NCBI RefSeq assembly: GCF_019720915.1
Contig: NZ_JAHKSI010000011.1
Coordinates: 1-42,315, forward strand
Length of the DNA stretch: 42,315 nt
Origin: Alkalihalobacillus sp. TS-13
Lineage (GTDB): Bacteria > Bacillota > Bacilli > Bacillales > Fictibacillaceae
Reading direction: 5' to 3'
Shown: piece after piece, positions 19,630 to 27,977 of the stretch
Layout: each line of letters starts with the position of its first letter
Position numbering within the stretch: position 1 is the stretch's first letter
Notes under the pieces: generated by a model
The model's input: only the letters and a program-made list of their open reading frames with translations
Databases searched by the model: none
What the model was told of the DNA's origin: nothing
Program-made: the position numbers and the translations under genes

Positions 19630-22600
19630 ATGGAAAAAAATACACCAGCTCACCCTGGTGCTTACGTCCGGCAGAATGTCATCCCCTCTGGTATGTCCGT
19701 GAAAGTCGCAGCAGAGCGACTTGGTATCGGCAGGCCAGCACTGTCGAATTTCCTTAACGGGAAATCGTCCCTATCCCCCAAAATGGCGGTTAGATTGGAG
19801 AAGGCATTCGGTGCCGACCAGGAACAATTAATCGATATGCAGTCTGCCTACGATCGGCAGATGCGACTCGCTGATGAAAAAGAGATAACGGTGCGCGCTT
19901 TTGTCCCGAATTTTCTGACCATTAAGGCAAGGCAAATTGAAGACTGGGCTAACAGCCAGATCGACGCACGTACCCACCTTCCCGTGCTCCTTCGGAAGTT
20001 AGTACACTCAACGGGCAAGGGTCTTCTGCAAGTGGACTTTCCTGGCTATGATAACGGACAACGTAAGGGTTCTGATGGTTTTGTCAAATCGGAAGTTGCT
20101 ACACCTTGGATTCCAGAGGGTAACTCCTTTTGGGAATTTGGTACTGATCAGCGACCGGATGTTAAAGCCAAGAAGGATTATAATGCACGGCTAACATCGG
20201 TCGATCCAGATGTTAGGGCAAACAGCACCTTCGTTTTCATAACACCTCGTAACTGGACGCATAAGACCGAGTGGGAGGAACAAAAAAACAAGGCTGGCGA
20301 TTGGAAGGCTGTTAGAGCTTTCGATGCAAGTGATCTGGAACAATGGCTGGAGCAGTCTGTACCGGCTCAAATTTGGCTTGCAGAACAACTCGCCCAACCT
20401 GTGAGAGGATATGAAACCTTGGAGACGGCTTGGAGCCGCTGGGCAAATGTTAGTGAGCCACGTCTGGAACCTGTAATTTTCGCTCCATCAATAGCAGCGT
20501 ACCGAGATACGTTTAAGGATTGGCTTAATAAATCTACCAATAAAAAACCCCTTATTGTCGCAGCCGACTCCCGGGACGAGGCACTTGCTTTTCTAGCCTG
20601 CCTGTTCGAGGAGGAAGACTTACGCCAATATAAAGATCTAGCCGCAGTTTTCACTTCACCTGAAACGCTCAGCAAGCTCGTTTCATCTTCTGTGTCATTT
20701 ATTCCGATTGTACCTTCTGAGGACGCTGAGCGAGAACTAACCGACGCCTATCGCCGGCTTCATTGCATTGTTTTCCGCCCTCGCAACGCGGTCGATTTAA
20801 ACGCAGATATAAAACTTGACCTTTTAAGCTATAGTGCCTTCAAAGAGGCGATTACATCCATAGGAATTGAAGAAGGAAACGTGGACAGGCTTGCAAGGGA
20901 ATCGGGACGTTCGCCTACGGTCTTACGCCGGCGCCTCTCTCAGAATGATGCGATCAAGTGGCCGGTTTGGGCTGGTGACGATGATAGGGCAAAGGCGTTA
21001 GTGCCAATGGCTATGATTGGCGCTTGGTGCTTAGAAAGGAAGGTTGATCGCGAGATTGTCTCCAATATAGCCAATCGGGAGTACGATACAATGGAAGACG
21101 AAATAGCACGATTATTACAGTTCGATGACAGCCCGGTGTGGTCTACGGGAAGGTACCGAGGTGTGGTATCGAAGATCGACGCCTTGTTTGCGGTTGCGAG
21201 AATGGCCACATCAGGAGACCTTGAGCGTTTTTTTGTCGCCGCTGAATACGTCCTTTCCGAGTCGGACCCGGCACTAGATCTCCCGGAAAAGGACAGATGG
21301 GCAGCTGCTCTTTACGACAAGACGCGTAATCATTCTAGTGCGTTACGAAAAGGTATATGTGAGACACTCGTCATTCTGTCGGTCCATGGAAACAACCTGT
21401 TTCATAGCCGTCTCGGTATTAATGTCGAAGATCAGGTCGCATTACTGATTCGCAAACTCCTAACACCATTGACGCTTGAAAAACTGCTTTCCCAAGACCG
21501 TGACTTACCGAGATATGCAGAAGCTGCTCCTGATGAATTTCTCGAGATCCTCGAAGATGACCTACGAAGCAACGCTCCAGTTGTCTTTGGTCTTCTAAAG
21601 CCGATTGACAGTAGCTTGTTCGGAACATCACCGTCGCGAACGGGACTTCTCTGGGGACTCGAGTGTCTTTCATGGAAACCGCAGTATCTCCCGCGTGTTT
21701 CGTTAATACTCGCCCAGCTCTCCCGATTGAAAATTGACGATAACTGGGCAAATAAACCAGAGGCCAGCCTAAATGCTATCTTTAGATCATGGATGCCACA
21801 AACAGCGGCATCGTTAGAGCAGAGGTTTAAAGTGTTGGAGATGCTTATCAATCGTTTCCCTGATGTTGGTTGGGAGATTTGCATCGAGCAAATTAAACCA
21901 GGTTCCCGAATTGGCCACTATAGCTATAGACCTAACTGGCGCAGCGATGCATCTGGAGCTGGTCAGGTCGTTACTCGCAAGGAGATGTACGACTTTAATA
22001 GAAAGGCGTTGAATCTCTTGATTTCTTGGGCGAGACACGACGAAAGGACACTTGGGGACCTTGTGGAGTGTCTCCAGGGCATGCTCAAGGAAGACCAAAC
22101 CAAAGTCTGGGACCTAATTGATGAATGGTCCGAGAATGCTGACGAGGTTGCTAAAGCAGCACTACGCGAGCGCATCCGGCAGTTCGCTTTCACCCGTCGA
22201 AGTCGTCACCGGAAACTCGAGGAAGCGACCCGTAATCGGGCCAGAGAAGCCTATGATAGCCTTCGACCTTTAGACCCGGTCATCCGTCATGGTTGGCTTT
22301 TCGCTGATTCCTGGGTACAGGAATCGACTGATGAGAGCGGAGATGAGGATTTCGACTATCGAAAGCGTGAGGAGAAGATCGATAGACTACGCCTTGAAGC
22401 GATGATCGAGATATGGAGCGAGCGCGGTTTCGAGGGAGTGAAGGAATTAATCACCAGTAGCGGTGCCGCTGGCGTCATCGGTCGTTATACGGCATTGTGT
22501 ATTACCGACGTTAAGCAGCAAGTAGATTTCATCTGTCACTTCCTTTCCCTTGACAGAGACCTTCATAGCAAGGTCGAGCGGTGTCTAAAGGGCTTCCTAT

Positions 22601-23697
22601 TGGCGATTGAAGACGAATCACGTGCTGAAGTGATACAGGCTACGACTGGAAAACTGCCTCCCGAAGAGTATAAGAGATTAATTGTTTGTGCCCCGTTTCA
22701 GGCATCTACTTGGCATCTTCTGGACAATTATGGTGAGGACATTAGATCTTGGTACTGGAACAACGTGTTGCCGTCCTGGGGCCCATACACATCTGATGAG
22801 CTAACTGAGCTGATTGACAGTCTCCTTACGGCCCGGCGACCTCGGGCGGCTTTCCACGCCGTCCACATGAATTTCAAGGACCTTGAGACGTCGCTTCTCA
22901 TGCGTCTACTGAAAGAAGTGGCCACGGTGTATGAAGAACCAGCAGACCATTTTAAGCTTGATAACTACTATATTTCCGAAGCACTGGAATCGCTTGATTG
23001 TCGACCGGGTGTTAACCGTGAAGAAATGGCTCAGCTTGAATTCCTCTTTATAGATGCACTTGATCATAGCACACACGGAATCCCGAATCTTGAAAGGCAG
23101 ATCGCACAAACGCCGGTGCTGTTTGTCCAGGCGGTGGCACTTGCCTATAAGCGGAGTGACGATGGCGAGGATCCGCCAGAATGGAGGATAGAAGATCCCG
23201 AGCAGCGGGCGGCGGTTGCCTTGGCAGCCCATCGCCTTTTAGACCAGATTTCAAAAATCCCAGGAACGGATGAAATTGGGAGAATCGACGCAGCTGCGCT
23301 TACTGAGTGGCTTGCTGAGGTTCGACGTTTATGTCATGAATACGGCCGTGTCGAAATTGGTGACCAATGCCTTGGCAATCTTCTTTCTAAGGCGCCCGCG
23401 GGTGAAAACGGCATATGGCCCTGCCAATCAGTCTGTAAGGCTATGGATGAAATAGCATCGCAAGATATCGGTAAGGGATTCTCAATAGGCGTGTATAATT
23501 CACGAGGTGTTCACAGTCGGGGCGTAGGAGGCGACCAGGAGCGCGACTTAGCTACAAAATACCACACCTGGGCCGAGCACTTTCACTTTGACTATCCTTA
23601 TGTCGGGGTAGTACTAAAAGGTATCGCCGAGTCCTACGAACGTGAAGCGAAAAGACATGATTCCGAAGCCAAGATTGAGAAGAGGTTACAGGGTTGA
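19630..23697 (+). CDS. Large HigA-like HTH / nuclease-like protein, candidate defence protein
   Basis: 1355 aa, function unknown. Residues 5-75 read as a HigA/VapI-type XRE HTH (HPGAYVRQNVIPSG, then LGIGRPALSNFLNGKSSLSP, then LEKAFG). Residues 100-255 resemble a restriction-nuclease-like fold: RQIEDWANSQIDARTHLPVL, a GSDG motif (D149), FWEFGTDQ (E169), KAKKDY (K180-K182), then TFVFITPRNW and DASDLEQWLEQ. Residues 290-450 look like a STAND-type NTPase region without a P-loop, ending in SGRSPTVLRRRLS. The remaining 900 residues appear largely helical. No membrane segment. AAGGAG lies 9 bases before ATG. Base composition is richer in G+C than both flanks, and no conserved neighbour exists. The plan resembles antiviral nuclease-STAND proteins; the domain calls are by eye. 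Confidence 0.72.
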   Translation: MEKNTPAHPGAYVRQNVIPSGMSVKVAAERLGIGRPALSNFLNGKSSLSPKMAVRLEKAFGADQEQLIDMQSAYDRQMRLADEKEITVRAFVPNFLTIKARQIEDWANSQIDARTHLPVLLRKLVHSTGKGLLQVDFPGYDNGQRKGSDGFVKSEVATPWIPEGNSFWEFGTDQRPDVKAKKDYNARLTSVDPDVRANSTFVFITPRNWTHKTEWEEQKNKAGDWKAVRAFDASDLEQWLEQSVPAQIWLAEQLAQPVRGYETLETAWSRWANVSEPRLEPVIFAPSIAAYRDTFKDWLNKSTNKKPLIVAADSRDEALAFLACLFEEEDLRQYKDLAAVFTSPETLSKLVSSSVSFIPIVPSEDAERELTDAYRRLHCIVFRPRNAVDLNADIKLDLLSYSAFKEAITSIGIEEGNVDRLARESGRSPTVLRRRLSQNDAIKWPVWAGDDDRAKALVPMAMIGAWCLERKVDREIVSNIANREYDTMEDEIARLLQFDDSPVWSTGRYRGVVSKIDALFAVARMATSGDLERFFVAAEYVLSESDPALDLPEKDRWAAALYDKTRNHSSALRKGICETLVILSVHGNNLFHSRLGINVEDQVALLIRKLLTPLTLEKLLSQDRDLPRYAEAAPDEFLEILEDDLRSNAPVVFGLLKPIDSSLFGTSPSRTGLLWGLECLSWKPQYLPRVSLILAQLSRLKIDDNWANKPEASLNAIFRSWMPQTAASLEQRFKVLEMLINRFPDVGWEICIEQIKPGSRIGHYSYRPNWRSDASGAGQVVTRKEMYDFNRKALNLLISWARHDERTLGDLVECLQGMLKEDQTKVWDLIDEWSENADEVAKAALRERIRQFAFTRRSRHRKLEEATRNRAREAYDSLRPLDPVIRHGWLFADSWVQESTDESGDEDFDYRKREEKIDRLRLEAMIEIWSERGFEGVKELITSSGAAGVIGRYTALCITDVKQQVDFICHFLSLDRDLHSKVERCLKGFLLAIEDESRAEVIQATTGKLPPEEYKRLIVCAPFQASTWHLLDNYGEDIRSWYWNNVLPSWGPYTSDELTELIDSLLTARRPRAAFHAVHMNFKDLETSLLMRLLKEVATVYEEPADHFKLDNYYISEALESLDCRPGVNREEMAQLEFLFIDALDHSTHGIPNLERQIAQTPVLFVQAVALAYKRSDDGEDPPEWRIEDPEQRAAVALAAHRLLDQISKIPGTDEIGRIDAAALTEWLAEVRRLCHEYGRVEIGDQCLGNLLSKAPAGENGIWPCQSVCKAMDEIASQDIGKGFSIGVYNSRGVHSRGVGGDQERDLATKYHTWAEHFHFDYPYVGVVLKGIAESYEREAKRHDSEAKIEKRLQG

Positions 23698-24086
23698 GGA
23701 CTGGGGAACCGGCAGTACAAGAAGGAAGACACCTAGCACCAACCCAGCTCGCAGTGACCGCACCCGTATAAGCTCGGCTGGAATAATCCGCTCTGAATAA
23801 ATATTGGCATACTCCTATAAATCATAGGGTACTGTATAGTGACAATAAAGTTATTTAATATTCAAACCTCTAACACACATAACCCCGTTCTAAATTTAGG
23901 ATGGGGTTAAAATATAGTTGTTTAATTTTTGATGTAAGAAACTTTACTGTCACTTAAAAATATAATAATAAAGTCGTTTAAATTTATATGATAATCTATA
24001 ATAGCGCCCTTATATGGAATAAGCATCCAACTGATACTTGCAGTTACAATGGAGTAACTAATATCTTTTTTTATATAATGCGAAGA
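23698..24086. other. Intergenic with a hairpin, no gene recognised
   Basis: Composition changes abruptly from the G+C-richer gene to very AT-rich DNA at about 23800. A hairpin AACCCCGTTC / GGATGGGGTT lies at 23879-23906 without a T-run on the plus strand. No open frame with a ribosome site. Confidence 0.45.
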
Positions 24087-24402
24087 TTAAATTTTATCAC
24101 CTGAAATTATGTGCCGATGTAGATGTTTTGAATCTTGGTATCTACCTAAGTTTGTAATCACCCGGCAAGCACCGTAATCAGTTTCTACCTTATAAGCAAC
24201 CTTTCTTACAACATTCATCAATTCATTAAATATATCAAGTTCTTTATCATCAATTTTAGTTAAAGAAGGTATATGAACTTTAGGTATTGCCACAATATGT
24301 ACTTCATAGGATGGTTTTGTATGGTGGTATGCTAAAACTTTATCAGTTTCTTCTACCTTGTCCACTTTCGTATTTCCGCTTAACACTTCATCACAGTATC
24401 AT
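24087..24402 (-). pseudogene. HIT-family protein gene, 5' frameshift
   Basis: Histidine-triad nucleotide hydrolase/transferase family. The body has YHHTKPSYEVHIVAIPKVHIPSL and the active-site triad H88-L-H90-R-H92 near the C-terminus, numbered from GTG 24386. Codons upstream of that GTG read Y-C-D-E in frame, the expected start of such proteins, but are cut off by a TGA. The ATG with good spacing from AAAAGGAG (24402) is one frame away and stops after three codons. Most likely a small indel in the first codons broke the gene; translation from GTG 24386 would give 99 aa lacking only the first residues. It could still be active or be a sequencing error. Confidence 0.65.
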
Positions 24403-24425
24403 AAACATTACTCCTTTTTCTTCAG

Positions 24426-24851
24426 TTAATTTAGTATGGAAGCAGTTTTAAGTGCTGAATTTAATTCATTACTTAACTTTTTATAATTAAAATTCCAGTA
24501 AAAACCGTTAGAATTTTGAACAATGCTTTCTCCTTTTATAAGTATACTTCCACCATAAGTAGTGTTATCTTTCGTTCGGACAAGAATCTTTGTAAACTCT
24601 GCCGTACTTATAGGAAAAGAATCCGTAACCTCAACTTTATTCATATTTGAAATTTCATTTGCAATCATTAAGACCCTATCCTCGTCAGTAATTAAATAAG
24701 ATTTATTTTCCTTTAAAACAATCACATCTTTTATGTCATTCTTAGATAGATTAAATCCCCAAACTGATAGATGTGTTTGATGATAAAAAACAAATGCTAA
24801 TATTAATCCAAGCGAAATTGAAGTTAAAATCCCCAAACTTCTTTTATTCAT
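24426..24851 (-). CDS. Hypothetical membrane-anchored protein
   Basis: Not recognised. 141 aa from ATG 24851, chosen because GGGGGT lies seven bases upstream; an in-frame start 36 bases earlier has no ribosome site. One N-terminal hydrophobic segment (about residues 6-22, GILTSISLGLILAFVFY) suggests a signal anchor with the remainder outside. The rest is polar, Lys/Asn-rich and strongly AT-rich in codon use. The next gene on the same strand is the HIT remnant 24 bp downstream, so the two may have been one transcript. Confidence 0.65.
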   Translation of the reverse strand: MNKRSLGILTSISLGLILAFVFYHQTHLSVWGFNLSKNDIKDVIVLKENKSYLITDEDRVLMIANEISNMNKVEVTDSFPISTAEFTKILVRTKDNTTYGGSILIKGESIVQNSNGFYWNFNYKKLSNELNSALKTASILN

Positions 24852-24995
24852 TACCTGCACCCCCTTTATAAAACCAATGATTTTCACTAAATATTTTCAA
24901 TTCTTTTATTCAACCAATTCTTCAGTATGAGAAAGGCGATCACCTTGTGTAGCAATCGCCCCCGATTGTTGTTGGTGCCACCCATGGTTAGACCC

Positions 24996-25219
24996 CTAAG
25001 AATACTTTTTCATGGTATCTAAGCGGTCCACTTGATATGTAAATATTACATCGCCTCCATTCAGAGCTCTTCCTCTGAAAGATTTCTTATCCTCTTTAAA
25101 TGTCCAGACCGCACGAAATTCTAAAAAGTCCTCCCGTTTAATAGTTTAATCCTATATTCATCAATAGTTCCGTTCCTTAATTCATCCAGAATACTACTAA
25201 CTTCATTTGAATTAATGAT
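24996..25219 (-). pseudogene. Small conserved-looking gene broken by an 8-bp duplication
   Basis: On the minus strand one frame gives SNEVSSILDELRNGTIDEYRIK and, after a shift, another gives EDFLEFRAVWTFKEDKK, then SFRGRALNGGDVIFTYQV, ending at TAG 24996. The shift coincides with a near-perfect tandem ATTAAACT-ATTAAACG (25135-25150). Removing one unit restores a single frame of about 72 codons reading YRIKREDFLEF. AAAGGAAGG precedes the frame, but the codon at start position is ATC or ATT. The family is not identified. Confidence 0.6.
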
Positions 25220-25484
25220 GTCCTTCCTTTCTCAGGCGCGAGTTAATATTGTATATACAGAATATTATCGAACGGCCAGATATTAGCTTTCCTTTAGCAA
25301 GCTATATCTTCAGTTATTGCTTTGGAATAAATTATTTTATTTTTATCGATTAAGCTCTTTACTCTACCAAAAAATATCATTCATCAACTTTTTCAATATA
25401 TCCTTTTTTTACTATAGAACTACTAATTCTGGATCACTCATCCCTGTAAATGGTGTGAAGATAAATAATCTAAAAAAGAGCCTA
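25220..25484. other. Intergenic, nothing recognised
   Basis: AT-rich, no convincing gene, repeat or terminator. Confidence 0.4.
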
Positions 25485-26423
25485 TTAGGGTTCAATTATA
25501 GTACGGATCGAACCATATACCATTTGACTTGAATAATTAGTCTGGGAAACGTTATAAGGGGATGGAATTGAAATTACCTGATAATTTTTAGCTTTATCAG
25601 ATTTAGGTAAATCTAGAGAATATATCTTCCTTTTACCAGGATCAACTGAAATATAATTTACTTTTTTATTATCAATTAGAGGAACTTGCTTCCAGCCCAA
25701 AAAAGCAACAAGCGCAAATTCTTTTTTTTCATCTTTATTTACATTTCCTACAGATAGGTATAATTTTTGATCAGGTTTTGCTTTATATACTACACCTAAT
25801 TTATCCATAGATTTACTTATAAAAATATAATCATTTGGACCATTAGAATATTCCTTCAATGGATTTTCTGAATCAAATCTAGTCTTAATTGAATTTGTAA
25901 TACTAAATCTCATCGCTATTACTTCTTGCAGTATTGATGCTTTTTTTATATCCCTGTCTTTAACTAAGTAGTTTGGTTTTTTAATAAGCAAATAATCTAG
26001 TTCTTTGGTATCCTGCCCTACATTAACGATAGTGTTTAAATTGATTGTGGAGTTCGGTTTCATTTTAAATGTATAATTCAAATATTCTTCTCCTTTGATT
26101 TTAAAAGGAACTTGTTTGAAATTACTTAGAATTATTAGAGAGTATTCTCTTGTTTCATTAATAAAATGACTGAGAGATATAACTTTATTGATCTGACCAT
26201 TTATAGGATCCAATGTACTTCCATTATCAATAAGTTCTCCATCCGTACTATATAAACCATAAGTTATTTTATTTGAGTTTTCTGATACACCTGGACGTTG
26301 TTGGGAGCTAAATACCATACTATCTTTTTTTTCTGTTGTAACATTCGAAAAATATAAAATAGCTGGGATAGTGCACAAGAATATGATTGATATAATAATG
26401 AGAATTTTGCTTTTGGGTCTCAT
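25485..26423 (-). CDS. Hypothetical secreted or membrane-anchored protein
   Basis: Not recognised. 312 aa with an N-terminal hydrophobic helix (about residues 6-25, KILIIISIIFLCTIPAILYF) after three basic residues and no lipobox, so a signal anchor or signal peptide. The remainder is polar with beta-rich character and two similar short segments, SNFKQVPFKIKGEEYLNYTF (about 102-121) and FLGWKQVPLIDNKKVNYISV (about 243-262). These suggest an internal duplication of an extracellular domain. AGGAGG lies eight bases before ATG. Very AT-rich. A small Tyr-rich frame lies upstream on the same strand, separated by a perfect palindrome. Confidence 0.72.
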   Translation of the reverse strand: MRPKSKILIIISIIFLCTIPAILYFSNVTTEKKDSMVFSSQQRPGVSENSNKITYGLYSTDGELIDNGSTLDPINGQINKVISLSHFINETREYSLIILSNFKQVPFKIKGEEYLNYTFKMKPNSTINLNTIVNVGQDTKELDYLLIKKPNYLVKDRDIKKASILQEVIAMRFSITNSIKTRFDSENPLKEYSNGPNDYIFISKSMDKLGVVYKAKPDQKLYLSVGNVNKDEKKEFALVAFLGWKQVPLIDNKKVNYISVDPGKRKIYSLDLPKSDKAKNYQVISIPSPYNVSQTNYSSQMVYGSIRTIIEP

Positions 26424-26443
26424 ATCAAGATCCTCCTATATAA

Positions 26444-26477
26444 ATATACAGTAGGCTTATCTAAGCCTACTGTATAT
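26444..26477. terminator. Perfect palindrome between small frame and secreted protein gene
   Basis: 15-bp perfect arms TATACAGTAGGCTTA / TAAGCCTACTGTATA with a two-base centre. It lies between the small minus-strand frame ending at 26481 and the gene starting at 26423. There is no long T-run on either strand, so it may be a partial terminator, an mRNA-processing hairpin or a protein site. Confidence 0.55.
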
Positions 26478-26480
26478 ATT

Positions 26481-26672
26481 TTACCATTCATCATATGTTT
26501 CATGGATAACATCTTCGTAGCCTGATGTTTTATAAACGTGGTTACCGTATGCATAATCACTACCAGTGTAACTAGTACCATTGTCTGCTCTTGCACCTGC
26601 ATACCTGGCGTTCTTTGCCTCGTCCTCACCTGTATTAAGAACGTAACCACTACCGTCATAGTATTTGATCAT
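26481..26672 (-). CDS. Possible small Tyr/Gly/Asn-rich peptide gene
   Basis: 63 codons from ATG 26672, rich in Tyr (eight), Gly, Asp and Asn, with no hydrophobic segment. Composition looks like a real polypeptide or the C-terminal part of one, for example a secreted peptide, but there is no ribosome site and an in-frame TAA lies just upstream, so it may be a 3' fragment. The downstream palindrome and secreted protein suggest a two-gene unit. Not assigned to a family. Confidence 0.35.
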   Translation of the reverse strand: MIKYYDGSGYVLNTGEDEAKNARYAGARADNGTSYTGSDYAYGNHVYKTSGYEDVIHETYDEW

Positions 26673-26837
26673 ATATGAGGTGTATGATTACAACGGTTCT
26701 CTAATTACAGTAAAAGAAGAGGATCTATTTTTTAGAAGCGTTGTTTTTTTGTATAAAAATGGAGGGATAATTCTAGCCAGGGGCAGCGATTATCACCTTC
26801 ATAATCGCTTATATTGTACAAATCTTTCGTTCAAAGA

Positions 26838-26885
26838 AAGGCTCTGTAAAATTTTAATGTTGATTTCACAGAAATTCATGACAAA
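26838..26885 (+). repeat. R1 repeat, solo left end
   Basis: Outer flank AAGGCTCTGTAAAATT, then ATGTTGATTTCACAGAAATTCATGAC; matches the left terminus of R1 with nothing of the core following. Confidence 0.6.
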
Positions 26886-26896
26886 AATTAAACACA

Positions 26897-26931
26897 TAAA
26901 AAGGATCTCCCTTTGATAGGAAGACCCTTTT
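26897..26931 (-). terminator. SASP gene terminator
   Basis: On the minus strand AAGGGTCT / AGATCCTT hairpin followed by five Ts (the A-run at 26898-26902). Confidence 0.7.
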
Positions 26932-26966
26932 GCCCAAGAGGAGGCGCTAGCAAGATAGACGTGAGA

Positions 26967-27161
26967 TTAACGTCCGCCTAATTGAGCTTGCGCTTGTTGA
27001 ACTAGACGCTTAGTGATCTCTCCACCTACAGAACCGTTTTGGCGAGAGCTAGTGTCTGGTCCAAGTTGTACACCAAATTCTGAAGCGATTTCAGTTTTCA
27101 TAGCATTAATAGCTGCTTGTGCTCCAGGAACAACTAGTTGTTGGTTGTTGTTTTGTGCCAT
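26967..27161 (-). CDS. Alpha/beta-type small acid-soluble spore protein
   Basis: 64-aa DNA-binding protein of the dormant spore core that saturates DNA and protects it from UV and heat. It is degraded at germination by the GPR protease, whose cleavage segment is recognisable as TEIASEFGV. The family signature follows: [28 protein letters not shown] precedes ATG, and a sigma-G type promoter lies upstream. It shows the host is a spore former. I cannot say which numbered ssp paralogue it is. Confidence 0.96.
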   Translation of the reverse strand: MAQNNNQQLVVPGAQAAINAMKTEIASEFGVQLGPDTSSRQNGSVGGEITKRLVQQAQAQLGGR

Positions 27162-27215
27162 GTCAATTCACCTCTATTCTACTAGGAGTAAGTGGAGGTA
27201 TTTACCACTTGAGTT

Positions 27216-27245
27216 TAGTATGAATAGAGGCGGTTTTTTTATTCA
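27216..27245 (-). promoter_or_regulatory. Sigma-G type promoter of the SASP gene
   Basis: On the minus strand TGAATA (27245-27240), 17-bp spacer, CATACTA (27222-27216). This matches the forespore sigma-G consensus, about 55 bp before the start codon. Confidence 0.75.
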
Positions 27246-27288
27246 AAGCAATTTGAGGTAAATTAAGGAAAAAACAAGGTGGTTAAAG

Positions 27289-27323
27289 GGTTCATGTGGC
27301 TATAAGCAACATGAACTTTTTTA
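27289..27323 (+). terminator. Orphan terminator
   Basis: GTTCATGT / ACATGAAC stem with an 11-base loop and six Ts. No plus-strand gene lies upstream, so it is probably left from a lost gene. Confidence 0.65.
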
Positions 27324-27339
27324 TATTCTTGCTACAATT

Positions 27340-27555
27340 ATGACTATCGATACTGTGATAAAAACTCGGAATATAAAACGTGAAGTTATAGACTCACGAA
27401 AGAAGATGAGCAGGAAAATCACGTTTTGGCTTGCTAATGGAGATAGAACCTATAATATCTATGCTGAACCGATCACAGACAAGAGAGGAAAAATCATCGG
27501 AGTCATTACAGTTTCGTTAGATATAACGAAAGGTAGTACGAAAAAAAAATCTTAA
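27340..27555 (+). pseudogene. PAS-domain protein fragment
   Basis: 71 codons whose second half, TFWLANGDRTYNIYAEPITD then KRGKIIGVITVSLDITK, has the pattern of the last strands of a PAS/PAC domain as in sensor kinases and diguanylate cyclases. No ribosome site precedes the ATG, and the domain start and any output domain are absent. It is most likely the remnant of a larger signalling gene. A rho-independent terminator just upstream makes transcription through it unlikely. Confidence 0.5.
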
Positions 27556-27569
27556 AAAAGGCATGAAGT

Positions 27570-27612
27570 AAATGAACGTCTGTTTCGTTTCTAAAAGGGA
27601 CGTTTATTTTTG
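27570..27612. terminator. Terminator downstream of the small lipoprotein gene
   Basis: AAATGAACGTC / GACGTTTATTT arms around a loop of about 20 bases, with Ts on both strands; usable by the minus-strand lipoprotein gene. Confidence 0.5.
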
Positions 27613-27638
27613 TTCCACATGAAACAATACAATCAATG

Positions 27639-27839
27639 CTATTCCACTTTAACTTTGAATGCGATGAACTGATCGCCTCGATCTTTCCACCTTGCAAGTA
27701 CATCGACTACATAGGTTCCGGGTTCAGAAGGCACTGGACTCAATTCGGCTTGATCCGAAATAGAGAATAAATTTCCGCTGCACCCTGCTATTCCTAGACA
27801 AACTAAGAGAAGAATTAAGTTTTTGAATAATGGTTTCAT
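27639..27839 (-). CDS. Small lipoprotein
   Basis: 66 aa. Signal peptide with positively charged start, hydrophobic core and lipobox I-A-G-C20, so it should be lipidated at Cys20 and held on the outer face of the membrane. The mature part is only 46 residues with a beta-strand-like end (GTYVVDVLARWKDRGDQFIA). That may be a truncated Ig-like fold or a complete small protein. AGAGGTG lies before ATG. The function is unknown. Confidence 0.7.
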   Translation of the reverse strand: MKPLFKNLILLLVCLGIAGCSGNLFSISDQAELSPVPSEPGTYVVDVLARWKDRGDQFIAFKVKVE

Positions 27840-27912
27840 AGCACACCTCTTTTCTCTATAGACGTTTCAGCTCCATGTCCCGTTTCCAGATAATTTTGAA
27901 TAGATTAACTAA

Positions 27913-27941
27913 TTTACAAACAATTCCAATTCCGTTACACT
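27913..27941 (+). promoter_or_regulatory. Lipoprotein gene promoter
   Basis: TTTACA (27913-27918), 17-bp spacer, TACACT (27936-27941), 36 bp before the gene. Confidence 0.6.
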
Positions 27942-27977
27942 ATCACTTGCTAGTAAATTACATAAGGGGGATAAATG

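Noticed and set aside
18853-23760. Duplicated tRNA-Arg 3' end as attL/attR of an island
   Set aside because: I looked for a second copy of the T-arm and acceptor end downstream and found none; no integrase gene is present.
24390-24402. Programmed +1 frameshift at CTG TGA in the HIT gene, as in prfB
   Set aside because: The site is not the CTT TGA C heptamer, there is no internal ribosome-site stimulator at the right distance, and the Cys of the expected protein start would be lost; simple indel preferred.
26665-26916. 83-codon plus-strand frame starting TTG
   Set aside because: No ribosome site; its 3' half runs into the solo R1 end, so it is unlikely to be a gene.
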